Source of the DNA: Akebia trifoliata
Lineage: Eukaryota > Streptophyta > Magnoliopsida > Ranunculales > Lardizabalaceae
Length of the DNA stretch: 64,000 nt
NCBI GenBank assembly: GCA_017979445.1
Contig: CM030711.1
Span: forward strand, 40,347,560 to 40,411,559
Direction of reading: 5' to 3'
Shown: positions 1-12,915 of the stretch, piece after piece
Position numbering within the stretch: the stretch's first letter is position 1
Layout of the letters: each line of letters opens with the position of its first letter
Made by a program: the position numbers and the translations under genes
The notes under the pieces: generated by a model
What the model saw: the letters and a program-made list of their open reading frames with translations, nothing else
What the model was told of the DNA's origin: nothing
The model's database searches: none

Positions 1-765
1 AAATGGAGGAGTTAAAAGAAACAGACAAGGTTCTTTTTCATGTTCCATCTGGTCTTCACTGCTTTTAATGGATTTTTTTTAGGGTTTAGATGGATCTCTA
101 TCTATCTCATCGTTTCTTGCTCTGAGATCGTTGGATTTGTTTATAGCAACTATATGATTTTCTTTGGTTAGATTTGTCGTGTTTTTGTTGTTTATTTATG
201 GTTTTGTAGCTCTTCCTGTGTTTCCTATGTTGTGGTCTTGAGTAAGTGAAAATTAAAGTTGCATTTTTAAAGATATTTAGAATTATGGGTTCCTCATTTA
301 GGCTGATTCTGATGCGCATCTGATGTAGTTCATGTCTCTAAAACCTGAAAATTATTAAGTGGGTTAACACATTTTTCTAATTTGTCGATGTTTTGGAGCT
401 AGTAGTTCTGTTCAAAGTCAGGTTTGGACACAATTTTCGTTTGTTCACATGGATTTCAAGTTTCGTCCAAGAAATATTTGAACATAATCGTGTTGAACGT
501 TTAAAAAAAAAAAAAAAGAGGGTAAAAAAGGTAAAAAATAAGACATGTTGAACTATTAATGGTTCTAGCATTTATTCGCTTTATCTATGTCCCTAATCTC
601 TCAACTATGGTGTTATTGTTTGTTAAAAAATGATAATTTTTAAAGCAATTTTTTTTGGCTAACGATGGTAAGTAAGGTTAATGTGGGTCTTGGATTTCTG
701 TAAGTACCCAGATTAAAAACATGCTGAAATTCGACTGAGAAAACGTAATTAATGTTGTGCAACAG
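1..765 (+). other. Upstream intron of the KHZ gene
   Basis: No coding similarity is seen between the window edge and the acceptor at 764-765. The first in-window exon opens two bases into a codon, so this stretch is best read as intron sequence whose donor lies off the left edge. It is T-rich on the + strand, as plant introns usually are. Confidence 0.6.
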
Positions 766-3700
766 AAATGGAGTCCTTTTCAACTGGTATAGGAAGCAAA
801 TCAAAGCCATGCACCAAGTTTTTCAGGTTTTAATCTTAACCCATCTAATATATAAATATTCTAAATGCAAATTTTGACTCTTAGGAATGCTTATAATTTT
901 TAATAAGAATTTATGTTTACAATTTTGCTAGCGAACACATATTTTCAAGACTAATGAATTGGGAATCTAAAGTTGTGATACAGGTTCACACCGCTTGTTG
1001 CTATAATCACATTAACACAGATTATTCAACAGAGATAATGGACGATTTACAAGAATGTGGCTGATTGTAATCACTTGGTGGCTTATCTGTAACTTGAAAG
1101 AAGTTCTGTTGGTCGCATAATATGTCCTCTCCATTATGGCTATATTTTGTAGCATTTTGTGCCGTGCATTTTTCGTTATTCATATAATCGATTAGGTAAC
1201 ATTGGATTAGATTGTTGCTTTGTTAGCTTTTAGTGGACCGACAAAGGTGTTCAATTTATCAAATTGTCGTTAAATTATTCTTATGAAACTTGGTCTAGTT
1301 GCGGATTTGGAGGTTGGCCAAAGGTTTTCAACAAAGGTTTGACTTGTGAGGCACACTTAGATCTTGACCCTGCTTTTAGTAGTCAACTCGATATTTCTTT
1401 CGATGCAAATCCTACTAGCTACAAGTCAGTGAGATCTAGTGACATTTTCATTTTAAGTTTCAATCTATTGGTTATTAACTAAGTTCATTGATTGGGATAA
1501 AATGAAGTTAAATTATTTTTTGCTTGCTTGACTAGTTCATAGTACATATTCTTTTTTGTTTTGATTATTGTAAAGTCATTAAAAGCAAAAGAAGACACAA
1601 CATGCTAGAGAGGTGGAGGAGACCTACAAAGGAATTAAGCAAATAAATGGATGCTGCCTTTCCTCATTTACAATAAGATCCCACCACAGTCTCTACCATC
1701 TCTGGTTAAGTTGACTTAAAAGAACCCCATGGTATTCTCCTTCCATTAATCGAAGTAGGCCGCTATCGGTAAAGATCTCCAAATCCACAGTTGAGGTACA
1801 TTGTTTCCTTATGCATTGTAATCAATGTTTTTAGACATTGAGGCATGATGAGCGTCCTCTCTTTCCATTAATCCTAGGAGAGTACAATTGATAAGGATCT
1901 CCCGATCGGCCATTGAGATACTTTGTTGCCTTATGCATCGTAACTAGTGTTTTAAAATGTTGAGACCATGAGGCTAACTAGCAGCTTGAGATGTAAGATT
2001 CACATGCATGGACTTTTTACAAAAGTAACATAATATATGTAACAATTTGTATTGAAAAATAAATATTTAAGGCCAATCAAGGTATTAAATTTCAATTTTG
2101 ATGTCTATTTCGGTTATCTTGGAAATGGAAATCTTTTGACCAATGTAGAAATCAATACAATTTTATGGAAATTATAGAAATATTAAGAAATGATAGAAAT
2201 GTTGTGGAAGTTTTCATTGAAAGTGTAGAAAATAATATATGAAAACATACTCATAAGTCATCAAACTGTAATAAACGATCATATGAATTATAGAAATGAA
2301 GATTAATCATGTTTCATTACACATTGGCATCAGTATCTAAGAGTTCAACACCTAAAACAACAATATGATTGTTAAAAATGAGAATGATAATAACACATAA
2401 CTACAAATACTTTAATGGTTACCACTTTTCTTAAACGAACATAGTATATGAACTTCATTATCACATTATTATAATCTATAAACTATACATTCCCACATTA
2501 TAATCTATTATTTTTTATCTTTATATAAATAATCCGTTTTTGATAAATTATCTTTATATGAATAAATTATTAATACATATAACTAATTTGAACATGAATG
2601 ATTGTATGTGTGTACTTATATGAATATTTCCATCGAAGGTTACTACTCATCAAAATATTTTATAATTAACATTTTGATTATTTCTGTCAAAATCATCATT
2701 CGTCAAAATATGTTTTGAAATGAATAGTGATTTCGACTGAAATATATACAGTAAGAAACTATCGGTTAAATTTTATGTCGCAACTTGTGGAAATGGAAAC
2801 TTTTCATTATATTTCATGGAAATATGTCAAAATTTAATTCTATTACCACCATATATTTCCAAATTTTAAGTTTCTTTCCTTGCATTAGTAGTAGAAAAAA
2901 TTAATATTATTTAAATGCTTAACAAGAAAGAAATGTTTATGTTTGAATAATTAAACATCAATTTTTTTGTAAATAATTAATTTATATTTATTGAAAATAT
3001 AAGTAAATACTTTTCTTTAATAACTTTCTTTACATAATATTAAATACTACAAAATTTGAGTTATGAATCAAAGAAATTGAGCAATTTTCTTTGCTTCTAT
3101 TAATATTTTTTGTTCGAATTGATTTCTAAGTGATTCAATTATGTTGCGTACATGCATCAATGCAGACTATACAATAAAATAAAAATCATCAATAAAGACA
3201 TAGACGAAGAGAAAAAAATCGGTTGAGTCGTATGCCTCGAACAAAAGTTGTATGCCTTGGTCATGTCATGCCTTACGCTAAGGGTTTGTTTGACTCATAG
3301 AGATTTACTTCTGAAAGTTGACAGTAAGAATTAATTACAACTTCAATGTTTGGGTGAAATTCACCCTAGAGTTGTAGAGAACTCCAACGCTAGTACTTTG
3401 TCCATTTAAATTGTAGTTGGATTGGGTGGTGTGGATCCTTTAGTAGGCTTTGTGGGCCACATTGATCGAGTGGTGGGCTATTAATGTGATTTCTCTGTAT
3501 ATTATTTGGGACATAAAAGATGTTTTGTTGAGGTTGGATTCTGATTTATATTAGTATTAGAGTAAACATGGACACCCTCTTTGGGGTCAAGGGGGTATAA
3601 GAGGAAAGACAATAAAGTTGGAGAGGGGTGTTATTTGAAAGGGGAGAAGAGAGCAAGCAATAAAGTTGGAGTGGTATTATTGGAAAGGGAGAGGAGAACA

Positions 3701-6237
3701 AGTAATAGATAAAGTTGGACTGGTATATTTGGAAAGAGGGTAGAAGATGAAATGCAAAAGTGTTGGAAGGGTATTATTGAAAAGGTAGAGGAGGAATGAC
3801 AATAAAGTCAAAAGTTGTTCTTGAGATTTGAAGGGAGATTAAATTCCAACCCCTCTTTTTGTGTGAGATAAGGAAGTGGGGGCCACCTTTGTGTTTTATT
3901 TTGTAGATATCTAGATATAGGTGGACGATCCTCATCTTCGTTTTCTTCATCATCATCTTCATTTGTTTCCTTATATTGGGATCCTGGGTGAGTTTCAACG
4001 CCCACTTGATAAGATGTTATAACTTCACTTCATAGGTAGAAATTGTAACTCTTGGACATTCCAATCACACGCAGATATAACAACTTCTCTGAGTTGCCAA
4101 CTTCCAAACAAACCCTAAGTCGTATGCTTTTGGGCACTATTTGGGCTGCGGTGTATGCCTCAACTGTTTTCACATTTCTTCCTTGGGTGGTCTCAGGGCA
4201 CTTTTAATGCGTCTCATTTTGAGGTTAGCCTTGAGGCATAAGCCTTGCATATCTTTAGAAACTCTTATAACATAAAACTTCTCTTGTTTTTTGAAACGGT
4301 CTCAAGGCATTTTTAATGTGTCTCACTCTGAGGTTAGCCTTGAGGCATAAGCCTCACCTGTCTTTAGAAACTCTTATGAATAACAGAACTTCACTTTCCT
4401 AGACTGGAAAAGGTGCTATTCATCAGGAAAAATATATTTAAAAAATTACCACAACTTGGGTTCAAATCTCACTTTCACCTACTAATTACTAACCACCATC
4501 CCGTGTGCTTAGAAAGTTTAAATTCAGGTAATATCGGAATTCTGTAGTGTGTTATTTGGGTTGGGTTTGTTTTGCTTGGCCTTGTACCGTTCTTCTTGAA
4601 CTCGTCTTCTCAGCCGGCTCCGCCCTTTGTAATACAATTCTGCTTATCGAAAAAAAGCTTAAATTCAGAAACAGCAAGGATACATGCAATTTTAGGTTAA
4701 AAATGCAAAAACCATTTGAGGGCATTTCTTTTTTCATGTTTGTTTTCAAAAAGTGTAGCTGGATATTCTGCATTTAAATAAAGCTTGTCAGTTTAGGAAA
4801 TTTGCATGTAGATTATATACATAATAATTTATGTGTTAAAAAATTGTTGGAGCGTGTATGTTTCTGTTTAATTCAGTTGTTATATATTGGAAAGTTTAAT
4901 ACTGACTATTAATTGTGAAGTATTAACTGGGTCTGTGTAATTCTTCTAATGTCTGACTGTTCTCCTGTGCTTTATATATATATTTCAATTTACTACATAA
5001 GAATGTTCAACTTGCTTTTTTTTTTTTTAATCTTTTCTTTTTGTCTGATCTGATTAATTGGTATTTGTCAATTATTCAAACTTCCTGTCTTTGAACCTCC
5101 TTCCCCTTCCTATCCTTTTTTGGGTTTTGTTTTTATCAACATAAGATACTCATATGATCCTCCCAGAAAACCTTAATTCTTTCCAATACAAGCATATTGT
5201 AAGGTAAGATCATAGAGTGCACTGGTGACGATGCCAGTTTAGGTTAAAGAAACTACCTTTCTCTTGCTACTATAGCTTTCTTAATGTTAATGCATCTATT
5301 GAATTTTCTTTTAACAATTTGATTTATAGTTTTTTCTTTTTTGGTGCCTCAATGTGATTTTTAGTTTCTTTTTCTAAGTGTATTCAGTTACCGACTCTTA
5401 TATTCAAAATGCCTTCCTCAAGACTACTTTCCCTCTCCAATCATAAATCTTTTTGGGCTGATTATTGGTAATACTTTTGGATGCAGCACGGCCGGGTGTC
5501 CATTTGGTGAGAGCTGTCACTTCTTGCACTATGTTCCCGGTGGCATCAATGCCGTGGCTCATATGACCAACATGGGTGGTAACCATTCTCTCCCTCCATC
5601 AAGAAACCCAATGGGCCCACCACCCATCCACAATGGTTCGTCTCCCGCAGTTAAGACCCGCATCTGCAACAAACTCAACAGTGCCGAAGGATGCAAATTT
5701 GGGGACAAATGCCATTTTGCTCATAGCGAGAGGGAACTTGGCAAGCCCATTGTTCCTTCACACGAAGACCCCCGGGCTATGGGAAGCAGGTTTACAGGTC
5801 GTGTTGAACCACCCCCACCAGGCCTTGCCGCGGCTGCAAGTTTTGGTGCCTCGGCAACTGCCAAGATCAGTGTAGATGCCTCCCTCGCTGGAGCAATCAT
5901 CGGGAAGGGCGGTGTGAACTCGAAGCAGATATGTCGTGTCACTGGTGCCAAGCTCTCGATACGGGAGCATGAATCGGATCCTAACCTGAGGAACATTGAG
6001 CTCGAGGGGACATTTGATCAGATAAAGCAAGCCAGTGCAATGGTCCGTGAGCTAATTGTGAACATCAGTTCAAACACAGGCCCTGGCATGAACCCTACTG
6101 CTCCGGCTGCTGCCATGAACCCTGCAAACAACTTCAAAACAAAACAGTGTGAGAACTTCACCAAGGGGTCATGCACATTTGGTGAAAGGTGCCACTTTGC
6201 ACATGGTGCAAACGAACTGCGCAAGTCAGGGATGTGA
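766..6237 (+). CDS. KHZ: KHZ-type CCCH zinc finger and KH domain RNA-binding protein (5' exon missing)
   Basis: Two exons are visible: 766-826 (acceptor AG at 764-765, donor GT at 827) and 5487-6237 (acceptor AG at 5485-5486, stop TGA 6235-6237). The split codon AG|C restores frame across the 4.66-kb intron. Exon 766-826 starts with two bases of a split codon, so at least one coding exon lies left of the window. Counting from the Met at 768, 269 residues are seen. They include three CCCH fingers: C15-x8-C24-x5-C30-x3-H34, C80-x8-C89-x5-C95-x3-H99 and C241-x7-C249-x5-C255-x3-H259. A KH domain spans about 144-212 with the GxxG loop GKGG at 159-162. This CCCH-KH-CCCH layout matches the plant KHZ1/KHZ2 family, which is known to bind RNA and to affect flowering and senescence; function here is inferred from the family. 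The intron falls inside finger 1, so that finger exists only after correct splicing. The name is recalled, not searched. Confidence 0.93.
1737..1973. repeat. Imperfect tandem duplication, unit about 120 bp
   Basis: The segment from about 1737 to 1855 is repeated from about 1857 to 1973. Shared blocks include TTTCCATTAATC-like, GATCTCC, the stretch reading CCTTATGCAT, and GTTTTAGACATTGAG-like text. The copies differ at many sites, so the duplication is old. Confidence 0.7.
3282..4115. mobile_element. Tourist/PIF-Harbinger-type non-autonomous element
   Basis: The ends read GGGTTTGTTTG (3282-3292) and its inverse, with one extra base in the right copy (around 4104-4115). The element is flanked on both sides by TAA (3279-3281 and 4116-4118), the 3-bp target typical of PIF/Harbinger. 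The interior has no transposase. It contains an imperfect tandem array at about 3590-3810 and shares a module ending in CCCCTCTTT-like text with the 16010-16370 region. Confidence 0.7.
3590..3810. repeat. Minisatellite-like array inside the Tourist-type element
   Basis: Four or so units of about 55 bp follow the pattern AATAAAGTTGGA, then GGTATTATTGGAAAG, then GAGGAG-like. Divergence between units is visible. Related arrays occur at 16010-16270 and, inverted, at 24290-24500. Confidence 0.65.
4189..4405. repeat. Tandem duplication, unit 109 bp
   Basis: Copy 1 starts GGTCTCAGGGCA at 4189 and copy 2 starts GGTCTCAAGGCA at 4298. Both contain GAGGTTAGCCTTGAGGCATA and TCTTTAGAAACTCTTAT. Identity is high by eye, so this is fairly recent. 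It lies just outside the Tourist-type element, in the repeat into which that element inserted. Confidence 0.8.
4528..4655 (+). mobile_element. Short A-tailed non-LTR insertion (5'-truncated LINE-like)
   Basis: A 128-bp segment ends in TTATCGAAAAAA. It is flanked by 13-bp direct repeats with one mismatch, AGTTTAAATTCAG (4515-4527) and AGCTTAAATTCAG (4656-4668). The target duplication plus A tail indicates target-primed insertion. There is too little sequence to name the LINE lineage. Confidence 0.7.
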
Positions 6238-7150
6238 GCTCTCTTTTTTCTGATTGACTGCTTCCGTAGTGGTTTTCTTTGGTGACAAAGCTCTTTTGAG
6301 AGCTCTTTTCTGAATTTTATTGTGGGGAAAAAAAAAACCTAGAAATACAGTGTATCAGAGTTTTCTAGTCTTTGTTTTGGTGAGTTACATTGGTGGTTAT
6401 TTAAAACTTCTTGGCATTTTCATATATATGGTATGTGTTTTGCCTACTACGCAGGTTTGTTGTGGCTGATCTTAAGCTCATCTCTGATGAACTTCTGATA
6501 CCTTTTTTTTTCTTTTTTTTTTCCTTCTAGGTTTATATATCGATTCCAACTCATATTTATTTTCTTCTCATTATTGTTGGTGATGAGTCTTTGTATATAG
6601 CCAGGGAACCCAATTACTGCATTTAATCTGATGCTACCCACTCCTTTATATGGGTTAGGGGGTGATTGGGCAACAAGGATCCTCCTTTGATATTGACTTT
6701 GCAAAATGTGTATTATAACCAATTTTCTGGATGCAAACTGCTCCTTTGCTGAAGCTCTGGATGGACAATGCAAACCCTTTATTTAGGACTTGACAATCTG
6801 CTAATAGAATTTTCTTGATTCTTTTTCTGGATTACAAGCATGGAGGAGGAGATGATGATGGGTTCCAAGGCAACAAGCTTTTGAATTAATTGTGCAAACA
6901 AGGTTCAAATTGATGTGCCCTGTCTAAGTACACTCTTATACTTTTGGCTGTTTTGACCAACTCTTATTAGGTTTATTGTGTTGGTGTTTTATGTGTTCTA
7001 ATTTCCACGAATCTCTTTGTTTGGTTTTGTTTGTTCATCGTATTTGTTTGTAGTATCTGCCTGAGTTAGATTTGTAAGGTTTTTTAGTTTCTGGATGGAA
7101 CTGGGTTTGTGTTGAACCCAGTGTTTCAATTTGATCATCCATAAATCTCC
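6238..7150 (+). other. Probable 3' UTR of the KHZ gene
   Basis: T-rich non-coding sequence follows the stop at 6235-6237. No other gene is seen before about 7150, where the sequence changes to AT-rich spacer. The poly(A) site cannot be fixed by reading. Confidence 0.4.
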
Positions 7151-7728
7151 TTACTTCTTTTATTGAATATGTCAATTAGTTATTGATTTAAATGGTTTAA
7201 TTCCCTACCCCCTGAACTCATTTACCTGTTTTCGACCCCAAATATGAAAAAATTCCCCCAAGTCTTTAAAGGGCAAGTATAGAGCAAACATAAACTCAAC
7301 AAGTTTGCATTAGGTCTGCCTTTACCAAGACGAAACTAATCCCAAGTGGTTTTTTTCATTTTGGAACATATTTGCTCCTTTTGTATCAAAATCCGACTTC
7401 ATGAGTAACTCAAATAAAAGTTGCGTTAAAGTTGGAAGTTGATATAGATTCCATGAATCGGGTCAAAGAACCTTACGGATATTCAGCCATACGACTGCTA
7501 AAGGATGGGTTTGGTCCAAGCTTGGTTGAGTCCTAACTCGGCTCTCAGGTTCATAGTACCTTCTATCAGTCCTAAGTTGTAAAAAAAAAAATCCATTCCC
7601 TACCCATCAGGTTGGCTTTCGGATTTTATAAAGAAATTAAATTCATCACCTTTTTAAAGTTGTTTGTAACCATTTGATGGTGTTTTCGTCAAAATAGAAG
7701 TTCAACCTTCATTCTATCCCCATTTAAC

Positions 7729-7760
<32 letters not shown>

Positions 7761-9891
7761 GAGATGACAGAAATGTTGTTATTTTGTAATATGTTATAAT
7801 TTTTAATTTTATTTTATAAAATGCTTCAGTGACCTAAAAGCACTCGGAGTGGCACTGAGTGTACATGAGCGTGTGTAAAAACATATATGCTTTTCTCGAG
7901 TTATGAGTTATATACACTAAGGGAAATCAATGGTTCTCTGCATACCCAAATATAATGTGTATTATGCATATAATAACAGGTCGGGTTGGGTGTTGTAGGC
8001 TCTAGCCCAACCCAAATATATGTGGGTTAAAATCTTTTGAGCTCCTACTCCTACCCTTTGCTAGCAATTCGGAATATGGCAAAAATTCGGTTTGTGAAAA
8101 TTTTGAGATCTATTCACTTTTGGATTGCAATAATCCGGTATAAAATTCGGCCAAAAATTTGATAAATGAAAATGATGCCACATATGCTTTATAAGTGTAT
8201 TATCCATTTCATTTTAAAAATTCTAAAATAAAAAATTCAACCATATGATAGTGACGGGGATGATGGAATTGATGATGGTAATAATGACGATGGTGATAAT
8301 GAGTACATTGAGGTTATTGTTTCATTGATTTTTAAAAGAAGACCAAAGTCAAGGGATAAATCATTAATTTGAAAAATTAAGGTGTAATTTCAAATAAATG
8401 TAGAGATAAAATAAACATTTGTCATGTAAAAAGGTGTATTCCTCCAAAATTTTGAAGCATAGCTGCTTCAAAGTTGACTTATGTTACACGTCACAACTTA
8501 CAAGTTTACATTTTACAATATATAATAAGTTATAGTGGTATTTTTTTTTTTTTTTCATCGAATTTTATAAAATTTTATTTTTAAAAAAAATGCATTTTAT
8601 TCTTTTCAAACTTAAAATCTGGGAATTATTCAGAATAGTGCAATAATCAAGAGAATAATACTTTCATTGAAAAGAACGAAGAATTCTTGAATTTTTCAAG
8701 AATTAAACGGGAGATTGCTAACAAGGCTTCTACATCTGTGGGCTAAAGTTCAAGGTCCCAATCCTCTTTTTCAGCCCGACCAAGGTTAGCAGGCCCAATT
8801 TGTCAGGCTGTTGATCATTTCTACTTGTTGATTTTTCGGCCCGAATGTACTAGGAATTTTGAAAAAAAAAAAAAAAAAATCCGATGTAAACAATAAAGAT
8901 AAAATTGATTTTTAACTTGGTTCATTTGCAAAATGATTAAAAACAATTCTAAGAATGAAAACAAATGATAAAAACTCGTCTTCATCTATCAAAATACTTA
9001 ATTATATCAAATAATGGTAATAATAAGATTTTAGTGAATGATGTCCTCCAAAAATAGATCAAAACACGATCTTTTGATGAATCTCTAAAGAAAAATCATT
9101 CGATGATGTGGATTCAATTGAACTTTAATAAGATTTTTCAGTCGAATTTAATATGCTTTGAATCGATAAGAGGGATAAATTATGTTTGTTCAATGAGTGT
9201 TAAGTATTCTATGCAATAAAACATAATAAAATCCAAAAAAAGTTTTAATGTTAGGTGGGTGTGAGGAGAAAAAAAAAAAAAAGTGGGTGTCAATAGCGCG
9301 CCCTTTACTTTAACTAATTTCTAAATCCCTTATATCGAAATCTGAAAAAGAGCATGAATCCAACGGTCAGAATATAGTCAATGTTCTAAACTTGTTGACC
9401 TGAAGTTCGTACGCATGGTTGATGCGCATACAAGCTCACGTTAGCACTTGTCGCCTATCTATGTTTTATTTAGTTCGTGCTGCCCCAACTGCCCCAAGAG
9501 AGGTAAACGTAATCCAGTACAGTTGGTTTCCGCTAAGGAAACGAGGAGACCAAGCAGCACTGTGCCACGTGTCAATAAAGGAGTGTCTGGAGAATCCTGT
9601 CAGTGTGGCCTGCACTGCCGGCACAAATCTCGTGGGCTCCCTCCACTCGTTTTATGAAAGATAATATCTTCAGTTTCTTATCGTCAGATCTGCCAAAATC
9701 ACAAGTAAATCGCACGGAAAATCGAATCTGCAATACTTCAAAAAATAAAGATTCATGTATGATTAAAAATAAATTAAACATTATTTAATATTTTGTAATG
9801 GCTTTTTATTAAATAAAATAGAGATTTATAGTCTTATTATCTCCTAAAAATAAAAAACTTAAATTACTAATTCATAATTTAAAGAAAATAG
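7151..9891. other. AT-rich intergenic spacer with no recognised gene
   Basis: It contains homopolymer A/T runs (for example 7729-7752, 8541-8555 and 8861-8879) and no reading frame with family similarity. A locally GC-richer patch at 9400-9690 carries a G-box core CACGTG at 9566-9571 and an open frame of about 80 codons that I do not recognise. No gene was found downstream for it to drive. Confidence 0.6.
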
Positions 9892-9908
9892 AAATGTCAT
9901 GGTTAATT

Positions 9909-10162
9909 ATGTTATATTTTTGATAACTGGGTATCCTTGAAGAAAGCGGATCGAGCCTATATCTAAGTTTTGCCCAATCTATAGACCATGATCTTGTCTA
10001 AGGACTAATTTTTGGACACGTGTAACGCTGGTACATCACACGCATCAAGAAAGACGAGTGGCCCATGAGGAATTAATACTCGTAATGATTATCGAACTCA
10101 CAACCTACAAGCATTAATCTCTCATTGGTTGGGACTTGCCATTGAGCCAACCCCTCGGGGTT
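9909..10162 (-). mobile_element. tRNA-derived SINE (copy 1)
   Basis: On the minus strand it begins with a Pol III box A-like GGCTCAATGG (about 10139-10148) and a box B-like GAGTTCGATAAT (about 10088-10099). It ends in GGTATCCTTG-inverse text and TTATCAAAAATATAA. A perfect 17-bp target duplication, aaatgtcatggttaatt, flanks it at 9892-9908 and 10163-10179. It is the same family as 24954-25204, and the two copies can be aligned over their whole length. Confidence 0.9.
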
Positions 10163-10957
10163 AAATGTCATGGTTAATTCATCAACACAAAGGGACTTTT
10201 ATTAAGGCACAAGGATAAATCTAACCTTGCATTTTTTTTTAGGAGGTAAACCTAATATCACCAATTTTATGGGTGTATTACTAATATACTCTAATATTAA
10301 GTAAGGTATTTTTCAAAGATTATAATAAAAGATGTTTTTAATTACGATTTTAGAAGTCTAAAGTGTGGGTTTATAGTTTTATATTGTAATAATCTTTTTA
10401 GTAATTTAAAATATTACTATTATTTTAAACTATTAATATTAATAGCCAACCCCCTTAGGATATAGTGGTCAATTTAAAGAACCCTATAAAAAAAATAAAC
10501 ACACACACACACACATATATCAGAGATAAATGATTCTTCTTTTAATATTTTCCATGCAACTCAAGCCCACCAAGAACACCTAATAATTGGGAAGCATATT
10601 TTATTTGAGAAAAATACCTAAACATGTTACATATTTTTTGTCAAATGTTCTGTTATCCTAAGTTTTTGAAAAATTTATAAAGTTCCATATATCCATTTTT
10701 GTATTTCTTTATTTTTACAAAAGTCCAAGTCATAATTTTGTAAAATAGATTGATATATTATTTAAGGTTCAAAAGAAGGCTAAAAATGTAAAATTGAAAT
10801 TATGATAGTACAACATGGTAGCTAATTTATGAAAAACAAATAAATACTAAATAGGTATACAAATCATAAATATTTTAAAAGCATGGTTGGACACGTAATT
10901 CTAATCTCGTGAAAAAAAAACACACGATCCCAACCATTAAAACATAAAATCAAAAGT

Positions 10958-10960
<3 letters not shown>

Positions 10961-11017
<57 letters not shown>
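10961..11017. repeat. (TA)n microsatellite
   Basis: An uninterrupted TA dinucleotide run of about 57 bp, the longest perfect microsatellite in the window. Confidence 0.97.
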
Positions 11018-11022
<5 letters not shown>

Positions 11023-11079
11023 TATAATATTCCTTTAAAAAAAGAGTCATGATTTTCTTACTTGAAAATTTTCACTCGG

Positions 11080-11185
11080 CCTGTACTCAACTGAGATGGC
11101 AAGGGCACAAAATCATATATCCTTTTCTTCGAGTACATAAGGAAAAGATTAACAGTTTTATGCCCTTGACATGTCACTCGAGTAC
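11080..11185. repeat. Hairpin (foldback) element, monomer
   Basis: Imperfect inverted arms of about 50 bp carry CAAGGGCACAAAA on the left and TTTTATGCCCTTG on the right. They also share TGTACTC/GAGTACA and CCTTTTCTT/GGAAAAG blocks, around a short loop near CGAGTACATAA. The same arm text recurs at 42051-42130 and 42216-42292. Confidence 0.75.
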
Positions 11186-12369
11186 ACATCAAGTTAAAAA
11201 AAAATAATTAAAAAATAAAAAAAAATATCTTGAAAATATACATCCCATTTGAATGAGTCAAATCATGTGAATTGGTTATTTATTTTATTATATTTGTACA
11301 TGTATATTACAATTGCTAGGATTTGAAAGCTCTAGCAGCAATTCAAGTATACGTACATAAGGAAAAACAAATGGGACAAATCTTTTAAATTAAAAAATAT
11401 ATATTAATTAAGGCCAGCAACTGAGATACAGACATAATTAATATAAAAATCACAATATTTTAGAATTAAAGTATATATTTGAAAGAGTTTACTTAGCACC
11501 AACATCTACCAGATTCCAAAGACTTGAAATCACCAAAATCAATCTGATTATCTATTTATAAGTCCACTGAAACAGTGCACGGACATTCATGGAGTCAGTG
11601 GGCCCAAATGAGTGTGATACATACGTGTCCTAAAAGGAAACACGAAGTTACATAAGTTACTTGCTTCTGAATACAAGATTTCCACTCTTTTTTAAGACCT
11701 GAAACGCGGATACGTACGGCTGTCGTTTGTGCAAATTATGATATTCTTTTGTCCCTACGCGGATTCGTGCTTGTTGTAAGGTTGAAGCCTAAAATTTTGA
11801 TATGACTAAAATACCCCTATTATAATGAAATGATCTTAGGTTTTTTTTTTTAAAACTGCCCTTATACTTTGTTTATATAATAATTTCATGGGTTGTGATC
11901 CATACACTCATATTCACTGATCTTGATCATATAAATTTTAAATCCAATGATCAAGATAAAGACATACCTGAATGTATTACATATCTTTAAGATAAATCTA
12001 AACCGTTGCATTTTATATTTACATTATCAGAATTGTACGTGAATATATAACTTCAATTCGGTGAGTTTTCAGATTCGCAACCCTTATATTACATATTGAA
12101 AATATAGTTAGAAATATTTTGGTCTCTTCAACATTCTTCAAAAGTTAAAATAATTCTTTACATTTTAAAATTTTACAAAAAGACCTATTGTTTCACTTAA
12201 TTTTGCAGAAATCCACCAATATTTTTCACTTTTCGAATTTGTGTCTTATAATTATGAAGTTTTTTAACCATGTACATAAATTAATGAAGGAGAAGAGAGG
12301 CGGAGAACATGATAGTAAGACCAAAACCTTTACAAGTTTTTTCTCCTATATTGTAATTTAGATTTTCCC

Positions 12370-12915
12370 AATTAAAAGTAGGGGAAATTTAAGAAAAAAC
12401 CTCATTAAAATAATATTTTTGATAAAAAAAAATTTAATTACAAAAAAAAAAAAAAAAAAAAAAGTAAAATTGAAGAGCCATTTAAATGACATTTTTGAAA
12501 AATTATAGAAAAATCCCATAAAAAATGCCTATTATAAATTGTTTTTTTAAAATGATTGAAAAACTCAGTTCAAGTGTAGTTTTTTCAAAATTACTTTAAA
12601 AACTACGATTTAACTCATATATATATCCATCAGATATTATAATATTTTAGTATTATATTTTAATATTTAGTATTATATGTTGTTATTGTTATAAGAAGAA
12701 ATTAAAAAAATCTAATTAAAATAATAATGTTAATAAAAGTAACAAAACTTTCAAAATTACTTAAAACTACACTTGAACGGTAGTTTTTCAATCATTTTGA
12801 AAACTTGTCAAAAACATCATTTGAGTGGTTATTGAGTGGTTATTTATTATTATTTCTAATTTTTTTTTTGGTAATTTTAAAGAATTTGTTATTTTTACTA
12901 CAAAAACGAATTCCC
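12370..12915. repeat. Imperfect inverted repeat (possible foldback element)
   Basis: The stretch at about 12540-12600, containing ATGATTGAAAAACT and CAAGTGTAG, is found inverted at about 12745-12820. Weaker pairing extends outward toward 12370 and 12915. No target duplication was recognised. Confidence 0.55.

Larger units (their letters stand above)
827..5486 (+). other. 4.66-kb intron inside the first CCCH finger of the KHZ gene
   Basis: Donor GTTTTA at 827 and acceptor TGCAG at 5482-5486. The flanking exons join in frame with no missing finger residues, so no further coding exon is needed here. The intron holds a tandem duplication (about 1737-1973), a Tourist-type element (3282-4115), another tandem duplication (4189-4405) and a short non-LTR insertion (4528-4655). 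Confidence 0.85.

Noticed and set aside
1264..1482. 72-codon open frame in the KHZ intron
   Set aside because: It has no family pattern and lies inside an intron whose exons join perfectly without it.
9419..9664. 81-codon frame in a GC-richer patch with a G-box
   Set aside because: No recognisable domain, two overlapping frames of similar length, and no supporting splice or promoter context.
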